Positions 22,801 to 33,288 of a stretch of 64,000 nt of DNA are shown here, in pieces; within the stretch, counting starts at the first letter, position 1, and each line of letters begins with the position of its first letter. A program made the translations under genes and the position numbers. The stretch covers positions 96,960 through 160,959 of the forward strand of contig NW_005179076.1 in assembly GCF_000350225.1 (NCBI RefSeq), read 5' to 3'. Under the pieces are notes generated by a model that had not been told where the DNA came from, did no database searches, and was given only the letters and a program-made list of their open reading frames with translations. Source of the DNA: Chondrus crispus. Taxonomy: Eukaryota; Rhodophyta; Florideophyceae; Gigartinales; Gigartinaceae.

Positions 22801-23698
22801 CCCATTTATGCTGCCGTCTGGTTGCCACCAGAGACTTCCTCAATCACCCACAGCCCTTAAACCAGCCGTCGGCCATCTCAGCCCTTCTCCAACGACACGG
22901 AGTACGCCCCTCCGGGAAGCTCTGCCTTAATCTCATCGTCGTGCGCGGTCACTCGTAGAGCACACGTACTCCGGACTCCGTCCTGTCTCACGACGTTCGC
23001 TACATACATATATGTTTTTCTAATCTAACTAATGTCACCTGGTTGGCCATCAACGTCGTGCATCCATTTTCCTTTTCTCTTCTTGTACGTGGACGACTTG
23101 GTTCGCCTTCCTCATTCTCTTAGGGGCCCCGGACGTTGCCCAGGACTGTGTCTTCGACATCAAAAAAATAAACAAAAGAAACAGAACCGAAGCAAAGAAA
23201 AGGAATAGAAAATAAAAGAGAGGTCTTCGTTATGACCCAGCGAGAATCCCGCCACGCGGGTGTCGGCCGTAACCTTGTCGAATGCCGAATTGATCTCGAA
23301 GATTATTGCCTCTTCAACGTCCTCCTTGGGCTCCTCGTAAGCTTGCTGACCGACCTCCGCGGTACGGGGTCCTGTCCCTAACATCTCAAAAATAAAATAA
23401 AATAAAACGACACAAAAGCAATCACAAATAAAACAAAAACGAGACCGAACTGTTATGAAGGTAAGAGTGAAAAAGGTGGATTGTCCAGTCCATGTCCCCG
23501 TTCTCCCAGCGTTCTTTCTTCGCTTGGCACCCCGTTACGCGACTTCCGACCTGAGTATCTCATCACGACGCTCATCCTACTCGTGCGCGCGCTGCTTCTA
23601 CTTGCGGGTGGCTATTTGAAGGCCCCTCACCTGGTTTGTTCCATCTCATCGTTCCCCTTTTCTTGACCCTCAGGTCGGCTCGCTCTGCCCAGTGCGGA
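19857..23698. other. Long 3' region of gypsy A between chromodomain and 3' LTR
   Basis: About 3.8 kb of pyrimidine-rich sequence with no standard retrotransposon domain. Minus-strand frames worth noting: 21225-21710 (161 codons), 20655-20915, 20287-20523, and 23160-23384 (EEPKEDVEEAIIFEINSAFDKV, also present in B with one stop). A plus-strand frame starts at ATG 22603 (EDSSLHLLSLLPPTVSRRIA) and is shared with B at 55500-56017. Both copies have TGA at the same place in it (22723-22725 in A). These may be exons of accessory genes in env-like and antisense positions; none has a recognisable function. Confidence 0.4.
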
Positions 23699-23929
23699 TT
23701 ACCGCACTGACACTGACATGTGAAATTCTTGGTTACCACTATCCTGATTGCGCTTGCGCGACCTGCGCGGGCAAGGATAGTCTTTTTCGTCGTAAATACG
23801 TGACGGCCACGCTGCGGGCAATTGCTCAATGGGTTCCCACGTTGCGTACTTGAGGGTATACTCATACCATCTCACTTTGAGAATTAATTTCTCCCCGTCG
23901 TAGCCGTGGTCCACGATCTTGTCGATCAC
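23699..23929 (-). CDS. Chromodomain of gypsy A, out of frame with integrase
   Basis: The motif VIDKIVDHGYDGEKLILKV, then RWYEYTLKYATWEP, is a classic chromodomain (three-strand sheet, aromatic residues, TWEP). In chromoviruses it follows integrase and directs insertion to marked chromatin. The integrase frame ends at TGA (23926-23928) within GTGATCATGTGATCGAC, and the chromodomain frame starts one base back (23929). A -1 shift at ATCATG would join them, as would removal of an 8-base duplication (GTGATCAT). The same arrangement is present in copy B. Confidence 0.82.
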   Translation of the reverse strand: MIDKIVDHGYDGEKLILKVRWYEYTLKYATWEPIEQLPAAWPSRIYDEKDYPCPRRSRKRNQDSGNQEFHMSVSVR

Positions 23930-25233
23930 ATGATCACATACTCCTGACTCCTAGCTCCTTCTTCCTGCATGTCCAACTGTCCGTCCCCCTTCCGAAGAGT
24001 CAGTGACTCCTCCTCACCCTGTTCTTCCGAACCTCCCATCTCTTGTAGACCGGGCGGGGTCCCCGTAGCTTCCTGATTTATCAACGGTCCGTCCATCCTA
24101 TCTTTCGCTTGCGCGGCGGGTCCTTCTCGTTTTCCTCCTGTGTTGAGAAATCGTAGCGCTTGTCGTAGCCCGACTATCGGCGTGTAGTCCATGGGACTAG
24201 GGGCTAATTCGACTCTATCTCGCGACACGCGCTCTTCCTGGTCGCCGATGGATATGACGACTGTACTCTCCGTTGACTCCTTCACTTGATATGGACCTGT
24301 AGCCACTTGTGCCAACTTATGTTTCGGCTCGGTGGCCGTGCCTTGCTCTTTCCGAAGGAATACGTATGATCCTGAAGGGATGTCATACTTCGACTTGCGG
24401 AGCCTTGCGTCGAAATTTTGCTTGTAGCGCGCTTGTTCTTTCCGCAAGCTCTTACCAGCGCCTTTCATCAGGCTTTCCAACCACGACTGCCATTTGAGGT
24501 AGTATGCTCGTGACGAGCGAAAGTTCTCCAAAGTTGGTTGCGCTTGTAACGCAATGCTTCTCGGCGCCCGAGCTAACACCAGCTCGGAGGGCGCAATGTT
24601 CGTAGTTCGATGAACTTGTGTGTTGTATGCGAACGTCACAGCGTCGCTAAATAAGTCCCAGTCTTTGGGATGCTCTCCAACATATTTTCGCAACGCGGAA
24701 GTCAGCGTACGGTTAAACCTCTCAACTTGGCCGTTGGCTTGCGGGTGGTACGTAGTCGTGAACACATTGCGTATGCCGAGAATTCGACAGACGTTCTGAA
24801 AGAACCGGGCCGTGAATTGTGTTCTATTGTCGGACAGCAGCTTGACCGGCGGTCCGTACACGAATACCCAATGGTGAACGAAGGCTTGTGCGATGTGTGC
24901 AGCTGATATCTTCTTCAACGGTACGGTTCGTACCAGTTTCAAGTATCGATCGCTGATCACGAGAATATACCGATTTCCTCGTTTAGTTGTAATTAGCTCG
25001 CCGAGAATGTCGATGGCAACAAACTCCAGCGGAGCTTTGGGCGTGAACAGCTTTATTTCCTTCGTGTTTCTTCTTAACTTCACCCTTTCCCGCGCGCATG
25101 CGGCGCAATTCTTCGCGACTGCGTAGCAGTCTAGGGCCATCGTAGGCCAATAAAAATATGTTCTCAATTTCTTGTAAAGTTTCCTGCCTCCCGGGTGGCC
25201 TGCCAATTTTGCGTGGTGGCTCAACCCTACCAC
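23926..25233 (-). CDS. Integrase of gypsy A
   Basis: A zinc-binding HHCC region (SHHAKLAGHPGG, NCAACARERV) leads into the catalytic core: AIDILGELITTKRG (Asp), LLSDNRTQF (Asp) and GQVERFNRTLT (Glu). A DNA-binding GPY-type region follows (LAQVATGPYQV), then a charged linker. The frame continues upstream to 25257, where it is cut by the 13.9 kb insertion; the preceding codons lie at 39178 and beyond. Reading across the insertion needs no frame correction, so integrase and RNase H were fused in one open frame when the insertion happened. Confidence 0.93.
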   Translation of the reverse strand: MVGLSHHAKLAGHPGGRKLYKKLRTYFYWPTMALDCYAVAKNCAACARERVKLRRNTKEIKLFTPKAPLEFVAIDILGELITTKRGNRYILVISDRYLKLVRTVPLKKISAAHIAQAFVHHWVFVYGPPVKLLSDNRTQFTARFFQNVCRILGIRNVFTTTYHPQANGQVERFNRTLTSALRKYVGEHPKDWDLFSDAVTFAYNTQVHRTTNIAPSELVLARAPRSIALQAQPTLENFRSSRAYYLKWQSWLESLMKGAGKSLRKEQARYKQNFDARLRKSKYDIPSGSYVFLRKEQGTATEPKHKLAQVATGPYQVKESTESTVVISIGDQEERVSRDRVELAPSPMDYTPIVGLRQALRFLNTGGKREGPAAQAKDRMDGPLINQEATGTPPGLQEMGGSEEQGEEESLTLRKGDGQLDMQEEGARSQEYVIM

Positions 25234-25253
25234 GCAGTCCCTTAACGATTGTG

Positions 25254-25257
25254 GTAT
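25254..25257. other. Left target-site duplication GTAT of the 13.9 kb element
   Basis: GTAT at 25254-25257 abuts the left TIR and GTAT at 39178-39181 abuts the right TIR. The unoccupied site in gypsy B (58148-58151) has one copy. Confidence 0.93.
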
Positions 25258-25524
25258 AACAGTGATTGGTTATTAAAAAGATTTTTCCTTCTTAAAAAGA
25301 ACTGCGTTTGAATATTGCCTAAGCCAAATTTAAGCCTATTTATGGCTTTTAGACATAGGTCGCCAATTCGGGAAAGTATATTTATTCTTTGCGCACTGCA
25401 GCAAAGTGTGTAATTTTTGTGAAACTGTGAAATTCACGGTTTCAAAGAGTGAATAATTCCTTGGAGTCATGATGTAGATCAATCTCCTCTACCTTTATGT
25501 CGATGAACTACAGATTGGACAATC

Positions 25525-25833
25525 TTGACCCATGAAGTGCGGAGGCAATGTCACAGAAAGAGATTGCATATAGCTGGCATTTCAGAGATGCCAGCTATAT
25601 GCAATCTCGCAGTCAGTCGAGCACATGATGCTCGGCAAGCGCTCGAGGAGGTGCTACACGGCAGTCCGATGGAGGTCTTGATGGGGCAAAAACTCCTTTA
25701 CGTTCGACCGCGAGGGGTGCACAAAGGAGCAGCAGTGGCTGAAGTGTTGAGACGCTTCGATGTCGAGGGTGAGACGCCGGACTGAGTTTGTTCTATTGGT
25801 GACGACCGAACCGATGAAGACATGTTTAAATAA
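25525..25833 (+). pseudogene. Captured trehalose-6-phosphate phosphatase domain fragment (left TIR)
   Basis: The peptide ALEEVLHGSPMEVLMGQKLL, then YVRPRGVHKGAAV, matches the C-terminal part of the HAD-type phosphatase domain of trehalose-phosphate synthase/phosphatase proteins, where G-x-K-x-hE-x-(R/K)P-x-GV-x-KG is diagnostic. The frame passes a TGA (25783-25785, at the place of a Phe) into SIGDDRTDEDMFK, the conserved acidic motif that coordinates Mg. TAA follows at 25831. Only about 100 codons of a protein of roughly 900 residues are present, and a hairpin is inserted near the start, so it has no enzyme function. Confidence 0.85.
25560..25608 (+). repeat. Perfect hairpin: 21-base arms, 7-base loop (left TIR)
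   Basis: Arms 25560-25580 and 25588-25608 are exact inverse complements (AGATTGCATATAGC type) with loop TTCAGAG. The same hairpin lies in the right TIR at 38827-38875. Confidence 0.93.
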
Positions 25834-26039
25834 ATATATCGCAACGCTGACGGGAAAAATATTAGTGTTCACACATGTACAGTTGAACGGAAGAGCACTT
25901 CAGCCAATTATTACGTACAGCATGTTGATGAAGTGCGTGACTAGTTGGAAAGGCTCACACAAGTAGATGTAAATTCGTCTTGATGGGGCATAAAATATTT
26001 GTATAGGAAGAAGACATCGCATCTTCTCAGAGCCTGTCG

Positions 26040-26650
26040 CTTAATGTTTTAGTCTCGGCCTTGTCTCCCTCCTCTCACTCCGTCGCTTGCTCGTGCACAC
26101 ATTGTTCGGATCGTCTAGCCTGTTTGGCAGCCAACCGTTAACAGTTCGACCCCTTTCCACATCTACCAGAATGCGATGGCCCCCTGACCTCATCCGGTTC
26201 GTTTCTCGCTATGCAATCTTCATATCGCGTTCTCGTTCAAACTCAACAAATGCGTAGTCTCTCAAAACTCCCTCTCGATCTAATGGCATAACAGTTGCCA
26301 CAGGGCCATATGCCTCGAATGCATCCTGCAATGACTTCTCCACCATGGTAAAGGGCAGATTAGCAGCAAAGAGCGTACAATACGCAGTTTTTGTCTTTGC
26401 AGAATCGTCGCTTTTTGGGTCCCATTGGTCTCCTCTCGTTTTTAACGATTTCCGAGGCCTTCTTCAACGCGGCGTTCCGAACACGCCGCCTTCTTTGAGC
26501 AGGTGTTTCAAAGGGTGTCTCCGGCTTGCTCTCACTTTCATCAGCCATTTTCGTATCGAGGGGTTCGGGGGAGAGGAGAGAGGAAGAAGGTCGAGGCGGC
26601 GACGGCGTCTCGCGGGACAACTCTGCAGCCTCCATTGCGGTGGGGACCAC
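26040..26650 (-). pseudogene. Captured U1-70K-like RNA-binding protein fragment (left TIR)
   Basis: Mirror of 37791-38394. The N-terminal piece (ETPFETPAQRRRRVRNAA) and the RRM with RNP1-like RDYAFVEFE and the U1-70K tail VERGRTVNGW are in different frames, separated near an A-run. See the right-hand copy for detail. Confidence 0.75.
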
Positions 26651-27003
26651 TGCAGGACTTGAAAATGGATAAGATGTGGGCGAGTGCAGTAATGATGCGG
26701 ATAGGAAGCGTAAATATCACCACCCGAATCCGCCCCTAGGGGTGAAGGCGGGAGAAGGAAGAGAAGAACGACTGGGGGAAGTGCAAGAGAGGATGGCGAG
26801 CGATCCGTTTTTGGGCGAGCGCAGGCTGTTCACTTGCCACACGCTCACGCGGCGTGGCACGTATGCCCGAGTCACAATACTGATCCATGGATATAAATAT
26901 ACTTATTACATAAAAAATCACATCCCGCAGCGCCTGCGCCGCGCGCTGGTGTGCCGCGCGCTGATATGCGGCGCGCTGGACACGTACCGCCTGCAGAGCG
27001 AGG

Positions 27004-27602
27004 TGTATGTCATGGAGCGCGCGACGAGGCGCCCCCATCCGCACGCGGCACGACCGCGTCCTGGAGACCCCGCTCGTAATTGCCCTTCATCCCGTTTCGT
27101 CGTGTGAGCCCACCATGGCGTTCTCCATTCGTTATCCGTTTCGTCCTTCTCATCTTCGTCTTCCTTCTCACATTTTCGGTTGTCCAAATCCAGAAGCAGC
27201 CCTCCAAGCCTCACCAACAAACTGCACCTGACAACAGCACCCCACCCCCAGGACTAGCTGGGGGCAATGGACCGGGTGGTCCCGGCGCTGGCCCCCTCCC
27301 TTCCCATCCACCCAGTACGTTGCTCCGCAAAGTCGCCATCGCAGTCATCTCTATTGCTACTGGCTCTGCCATCATCACCATCCTCGCTTGTGCCTGGTGC
27401 TGTGTGCTGCCCCCAGGGCGCTCCAACATGGACAAGAGTCCAGCCGGCCATACTAAGACTATCCCCCTTCCTCCTGCTGTCTCGCCACCCTACCCGGACG
27501 ACGCGCTCACCGGCTATCACACTCAACCTCTCGCTAAGGAACATATTTATCAATACTCGCCGGATTTCGCCATGTCGAACAGCACAACTGTGTTTTGTTT
27601 TC
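27004..27602 (+). pseudogene. Fragment with signal-anchor and transmembrane segment, truncated at the TIR border
   Basis: The frame from about 27083 has a hydrophobic leader (VIRFVLLIFVFLLTFSVVQI), a Pro/Gly-rich spacer, a second hydrophobic segment (VAIAVISIATGSAIITILAC) and a polar tail. It has no ATG in frame and begins right after the TIR ends, so it looks like the 3' part of a captured gene. A possible intron acceptor (TTGTTCAG) lies near 27609. The layout resembles a small type I membrane protein or the leader of a membrane formin. Identity unknown. Confidence 0.35.
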
Positions 27603-28442
27603 TTGTTCAGCTGCTCCCCGCTCCGACCCCTCCGTCATGCTGCGCACTTACACCCGCACCACCGTCCCGCGGGCGCCGTCACCCATCCTCGCCCCACATT
27701 GAACAAAAGGGTCCCGCTTCTCCCCGTTCCACCCGCCCACACATTTGCCGCATCTTACCACCACCTCTTTACCCTCTCACTTCCCGCCCCTTGCACCTCT
27801 GACCCCCAACCATCGCCTCTTAACCCCCCTATAGGGGGGTGAAGAGGCCCCCGGCGGCTCCCACCGCCGCATCCAGTCGCGCAACTTCTCCGAGGTCGAC
27901 TTCATGGACTCCGGCCCGGGCCGCTCGCTCATGTCCGAGCCGCGGTCCTCGGCCTGCAGGACGAGCTCGACTCGCTGCAGCTCGACGACGTCCTCGTCGA
28001 GGAGTACTTGCTCGCCAAGCCAGTACTGCGCACATTTCTTTCGCAACTTTGTTCACACCAAGACGCCACCCTCATGCCCTCCTTTTTCGGTTCTCGCTCC
28101 ACCTGGTCTACCTGTATACTTTTCTGTATTTGTACAACACTCTTGTACATCGTGCTTTCTTCTACGAAAGAGACGTCATACCACTTTCTCATTTATTAGC
28201 ATGCTAGTTCCTTAAGCCCATCTCCTCACCTTGCCCTTTGCCACCTTCTCCACTGGGTTGTACAATAAAGTTGAATCGTCTAGTCGACACATCCCGACAT
28301 CTTAGTACACATTGGCTTCCCAGCTTCGTTATGTTCAACTCCGCGTTCGGTGCTCGGGGTTCACTAAACTTCCTTCCGTGCCTCTGAATTTCGCTTTGAT
28401 CAAACCTTGCCGCTGCAATCTATAGCGCTAATAGACCCATCA
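27603..28442 (+). other. GC-rich captured segment with short plus-strand frames
   Basis: Short coding-like pieces occur in different frames (HRRIQSRNFSEVDFMDSG at about 27860; GLQDELDSLQLDDVLVEEYL at about 27950). Composition is clearly more GC-rich than the flanks, which suggests another captured gene. I cannot name it. Confidence 0.3.
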
Positions 28443-28811
28443 TCATAAACCGCTACTGTCTTCATCCCCTTCATTCAAACGTCGTTCCCCAAACCGAATC
28501 TCGGTGTCCCTTACAGATATACAAAGTTTCCCCCATCCGCCGATCCCAAATATTGACAGTCCTATCACTCCCCCGCTCACAATAAAGTCCGAATCATCTG
28601 ACCCGGCCGCACTCAGAACCAACCCTTCATGCCCCCGACATGTCTTTGCAGCATGCCCAGAGCCTAAGTCATTGGTGTTCAGCAACTGGACATCCGAAGC
28701 CGTGAGCAAGAGTCGCGAGTTATTCTTCAAACATGATATCGATCGCACTGCACCCCCGTGTTTGGCCATATCCCCGTACAACATTCTCATGGGTAATGTC
28801 CTCAGTTCCAA
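28443..28811 (-). pseudogene. WD40-repeat fragment
   Basis: The pattern GGAVRSISCL-LLLTASDVQLLNTNDL-TCRGHEGLVLSAAGS-DFIVSGG gives about two WD40 blades (GH...hDhx...hhSG). It recalls Ski8/WDR61-type propellers, but blade similarity is too general to be sure. The parts before and after are missing, consistent with a captured gene piece. It lies head-to-tail behind the formin fragment. Confidence 0.45.
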
Positions 28812-28911
28812 TTTTGGTGAAGCGCTCTATCACAACTTGCGCCGCTAAGAGAGTCGATTGAGATTGTTTGGATCTGGTTGAGAGGCTATCGATTCGCGAA
28901 GAGCATGTCAG

Positions 28912-30323
28912 TTATATAGTGAAGTAGATTAAAGCCTCGGCCCCGTCCCTTCGTTTCAGACAGCTTCTGGAGGGTCTCAAGTCTGAAGCCGCGCGCTGAT
29001 CCCTTCGCTGTTCCAGCTTTAAGAAATTACCGACGGTCAGAATCGCGACCAACACTTTCTCAAAGCGTTTCGACTGTAAGACTATCTCTTGAACAATCTC
29101 GTTGAGATCGGCGGCACGCCCAAGCAAGTCTGCATCTTCCACGCTATACTTTTCTTCATATCACTCCAGAGCTTGGTCGGAAAAGTCGTCTATGGAGACA
29201 CCCTCAGGTGGTTCCAGGTATTCGAAGAATAGGTCGACACCGAAGTCATCAATTGTCTCAAACTCTGTCGCGAGGGGTGGGGCCATTCGACATCCTGAAA
29301 GCGCACGAAGTGATACGGAGGTTGGAGGAAGCCTGTGTGACCTGTAGTTGTAAAAGGTGGTTTGGTGTCGTCGGAAATAGGGACCCAGTGCTCGAATACA
29401 AGAACGGTATCGCCTGAAATGACCTCGTTGGTGGCCAATGAAGCATAACCTGTACCAATCATGGCATCGTTTCCCAGACCATTGTCCTCTTGCAGAATAG
29501 TGGTGCACTCTTTGGTCTGGTTCCGACCTGCTTGAAATATGCGTACAATGGGAATCCAGGGCTGGTCATCAATCTTGACAGTTCCCTGGACGAGAATCTT
29601 TGCTATTTGTATGGGGCGGTTGTTGGGGAGGACGGGGCGGATTCGCATCATTGTGAAGAATCGTAAATATTGTTACAAGGTGGGAACGCTTGTGATATCT
29701 TGCTCCATTTGACGCTCTGAGCACATCCCTGACTTCTTGACGAGATTCATGAAATGATCAAGGGCGTCGACACCATTCTTGTAGATACTGAAGTAGGTCA
29801 GGTAGGCGCGGGCGACAAGGGCAACGGCAGTGAGAGGCCGATAGCGGTCGGAGACTGCGTTGCAAGCGATGATGATAACAATGTTTTGGGAGCCCATCTC
29901 CAACCCCTGCGCGAGCCATTGGTAGGGTGCACAGACAATCTCAAAGACGGAGGACAAGGAAGGGGCGAGATAGTACGGACCGAGATGGCTGGTGGTGGTA
30001 ACGACGACGCCGGGGAGGATATCGGTCATCCATGGCTCCTGACCTTGGGCACTGACGTCGAGGACGAGAGCGCGTCGGGTTTCGCCATACTTCTTGTACG
30101 CCTGCTGCAGAGCGACTTTCCAATCTGAGACAAAGGTGTCCTCCTCGTAGAGAGCAATTAAGACGCCATCGGAAAGCTCTACGATTTTGCGCGGCCTCGG
30201 CTTCTTATAAAAGGTGACTACTGTGCTGGGTACGAATTTCCCATTCCCTCCGTCCAAAAACCTTTCCTTGTATATTCGTTTATTTTTGGGGCGCGTGCAG
30301 TGCAGTGTCATGAGCGAACACAC
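28912..30323 (-). pseudogene. Captured PTEN-C2-formin (FH2) gene fragment
   Basis: On the minus strand a PTEN-like phosphatase domain comes first, with GSQNIVIIIACNAVSDR; CX5R is retained (Cys154, Arg160) but the preceding His is Ala. A TAA (29670-29672) follows, then a C2 domain in the same frame (RPIQIAKILVQG, GDTVLVFEHWV). A frameshift near 29285 leads to an acidic linker (DDFGVDLFFEYLEPPEG), a TGA near 29158, and the start of an FH2 actin-nucleating domain (RFEKVLVAILTVGNFLKL). PTEN-C2-FH2 is the order known in plant class II formins and in some protist formins. The gene stops in mid-FH2, and multiple breaks rule out function. Confidence 0.7.
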
Positions 30324-30375
30324 AGCCGCTCACAGCATAACATGCATCAATGTCTGGTAAATACCCGGAGGGTGT

Positions 30376-32606
30376 TCAACATTCTCCAAATGGGTCTAGT
30401 GCTTCCCTAGTAAGGCGCTGGACAACATCCGGAATCTTACCGGTCGTGTTCAAGTCTGGAAAGTAAACGAGAACTGCCGCAGAGGGTATATCACTCTGTG
30501 ATTGATCGTTTTGTTTCATCGGGGCGTAACGCCCAGTGTAGCATAAGCTTCCTCCTTTCTGTCCCTGTACAAGTTCAAACCACTGCACAGTTAAAACGAT
30601 ATTGTTGCTATTTGCATTCTCAACATGTTCAATTCTTCCCAACCAAAATGGTGTCACTTCGGTCACGTTTGATCCGCAATTCACAGTCACCATGCTGCCC
30701 CTATCATATGAGCACGTGTCCTCCAGTGCCAATTCGGTTTCCGAATCATCATGTGATGCCTCAACTTCGCCGCAATCATCGCAAAAAGAAGCAAAATGCT
30801 GGAAGTGCCACTCTGGCGGGGCGGACTCCTTGCTTTCCATTGAGTCTATTTCAGAAAGAAGTGATAAAACATTTTCTCTGCATCCAATTCTATTCTCTGT
30901 CACATTTATGCGCTTGCGATACGCGCTGATGTCAACTTTGGAGGGCTTATTTGTTTGTATGACTGGTGCTTTTCTCATATCTGGAACAAAATGGAGGAAA
31001 GAACCAATGAATCCTTCGGTTCTATCAAGTTTTTGAAGCGCTTCCCTCTTTTCCACCATTTTGTACCCGACCAGGCAGGTAACATGAGCACCACCTCCTT
31101 CGAGCTCATGAGAATCATCCCGCTCGAAGACAAACTTTCTGAATGCGAGCATGTTGTTGATTCTCGACGCAACTGCACTTTGTTTATCACAAGCACCTGA
31201 AAAATTGTTCATCCCAGAGACGCGGCTAGCATGTATGTTGTTTTGTACTGACGCGGAGTTTCCCCCTTGACTTTCAACAATGTGCCTGTGAAGTTCCGAA
31301 ACACAGGCTGTATTCCTATCCCGCATGAAGACAGAAATTCGACTGAATCGGCGGTCAATGTCCTCATGTGTGTGCCCAACCGGTAAAAAGTTAACAACAA
31401 TGCGGTTGAAGAGCCCTTTGTGCACCATGTAATCACAAAATGCAAAAAGAAGCGATTCTTGTTGTCTTTTGATGTATTATCCAGCTGAACATTTAGCTCT
31501 TTCGGAAAACAACTCATACCTTGAGCTCTTTTTGCATCTCCCAACAGAAAAAGTGAGCGACATAGCGCATCAATTGTCTGATTCGCACCTGAGGGGATGT
31601 TGTCGGCTGACGTGAAAAAACAAACGAAATGCTGTCCAGAAAGTGCCCCGTGATAGCAAACACCAGTGACCTTCTGCTTTAAAGGCTTCCCCGTATCTCT
31701 TTTTGTCGTCGTGTAGAAGCGCGGTAGTCCAAACTTCGCCTGGTCGGCCCCGTCAATAATTACAGAAAGAATTTCCTGGGGCCTTTCAATTGCGTTTGAC
31801 TGAATGAGTCTATATTGTGCTCGCTCAGAGTGGATTTGCTTCAGATGTGCGCGGAATCCTTTCTTAAGTTTTTCTCTACATTTTTCATATCCTGTTTTCC
31901 TAGCAATTGACAGCAGACTCTCCTTAAAGCTTGTGCACGTGTCACAAACGGAAAAGCCGTGTCTTCGTCTACACTTGATATGTGAGGCATACCGTTTCCA
32001 AGTTTCGTAAAAGTGAGAAGAAGAGCACGCTCGACGGCCATACATCCCTTCATTTTCTCGAAACAGCGTGTAAACCAGGTATTTATTTCCATGTGGGAGG
32101 TGCCGCTCGATGCTGTGCGGCATTTCATCTCCAAGATCGTCAGCCAGGGCTCGCAGGAATGAAATCACCGAGGATTTTTTAGTTGAGCTCCCATCCGATC
32201 CCCGCATTCTCCCGGGGAGGCAGGAAGCGTTCGCTGAAGGTAGTTGCATGACATTGGAAATCATGGTCCTTGACACGTCCAGAGTGTCAATCACCATTCT
32301 CCAACAAACCTGCCAGCCGTCACAGTAGAAGTATCGCCGTGAGCGCTGTGGATCCAGAACGATTAGATCGACGAGGCGTGCCTTTCTTTCATCACGAGAA
32401 ATTGACAGGAAATTCTCTCGCATTGACCTACACTTCTCTGTACCGACTTCGAAGACGCAAAGACGCTTGCAACAGCGTTTTGGCATCCAATTGTTGATAT
32501 TCATGATGGATTGGCGTCGTTTCTTCTGTAATCGCGACTTCAATGATTTACGGTTGAGCGCGATTGGAACTTCTGATAGGGGAGGAGGATCGTCTAAGGT
32601 CGTCAT
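30376..32606 (-). pseudogene. Transposase-like protein with DN-NKN and GHTHEDID motifs, one frameshift
   Basis: ATG at 32606 opens a 465-codon frame; a second frame (from 31428 to TGA at 30376) carries on after a single-base shift near 31425, where IT is followed by MVHKGLF. Across the joint the order is a Cys/His-rich region (HIKCRRRHGFSVCDTC), SVIIDGADQAKF (candidate catalytic Asp), LNVQLDNTSKDNKNR (second acidic motif), VNFLPVGHTHEDIDRRFS (third), then an acidic C-terminal region. This signature belongs to a widespread, poorly characterised eukaryotic transposon-linked family (I believe DUF7869), probably RNase H-fold. It is the likely mobility protein of the 13.9 kb element. Confidence 0.75.
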
Positions 32607-33288
32607 GATATCGCTGTATGGGAAGGTTCAACGCTTCAGGTAGTAATGACGCACCTGCAAGTATGGACTGTGTGCAAGCACGCACTGCGGTGTGGGATCA
32701 AGAATGTGCAGCCGAACGACTACATATCCCGTACTGGTATTCGGCTGGAAGCCAAAAGTCAGCAGCTCGGATCACTGTGGTCTGTTTTCAAAATAGTAGA
32801 TGTCAGGAAACTATATCAGATTCCTCTGCTGTGCTTTTAATTTTTTTTCTGAAGGTTACACTTCGAAGTGTTTATCAAAGTCCTTTTCTACGCCTGTCAA
32901 ATGCCTTGACAGTGACAAATATTTGCCTTTACCAAGCAAGTATTGCGATTCCTACGCAAAACATTTCGTCAAAAGACGCGAAATCATGGTAGAGCAACAG
33001 GAATTTGTTCAAGTGGGTGACTGATATCTATCTCATCTGCCTTACCCCTAACCTTTCCGAAACTCTCACATTCGATCGACCTGTTCAAATGTTTGAACTC
33101 AATGTTCAAATCTTCGGAATGAGCGGTGATTCTCTCATTCGCCTACGATGGTTTTTGTGCCTACACAAAACAACATTCTAAACAATTGCCCCGTACCCGA
33201 AGCCTTTGCTGAAGTCACAAGATTCGCGGCATTACCTTTTACGATAGCCAAATCCTACAACTAAAGCGAGGCAGAAAGTCTTGCAGTC
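32607..33288. promoter_or_regulatory. Intergenic space between two divergent transposon genes
   Basis: 682 bp between the ATG of the transposase-like gene (32606, minus) and the first ATG of the methyltransferase-like gene (33289, plus). It must hold both promoters if the genes are expressed. No specific element is recognised; it is AT-rich with a short ATTTTTTTT run near 32840. Confidence 0.4.

Larger units (their letters stand above)
25258..27003 (+). repeat. Left terminal inverted repeat of the 13.9 kb element
   Basis: About 1,746 bp, collinear with the reverse complement of 37455-39177; coordinates sum to 64435 over the outer part. The outer 250 bases differ at only a handful of positions, while the innermost 100 bases are more diverged with small indels. 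It contains the TPP fragment, a perfect hairpin and the U1-70K fragment. Confidence 0.92.
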
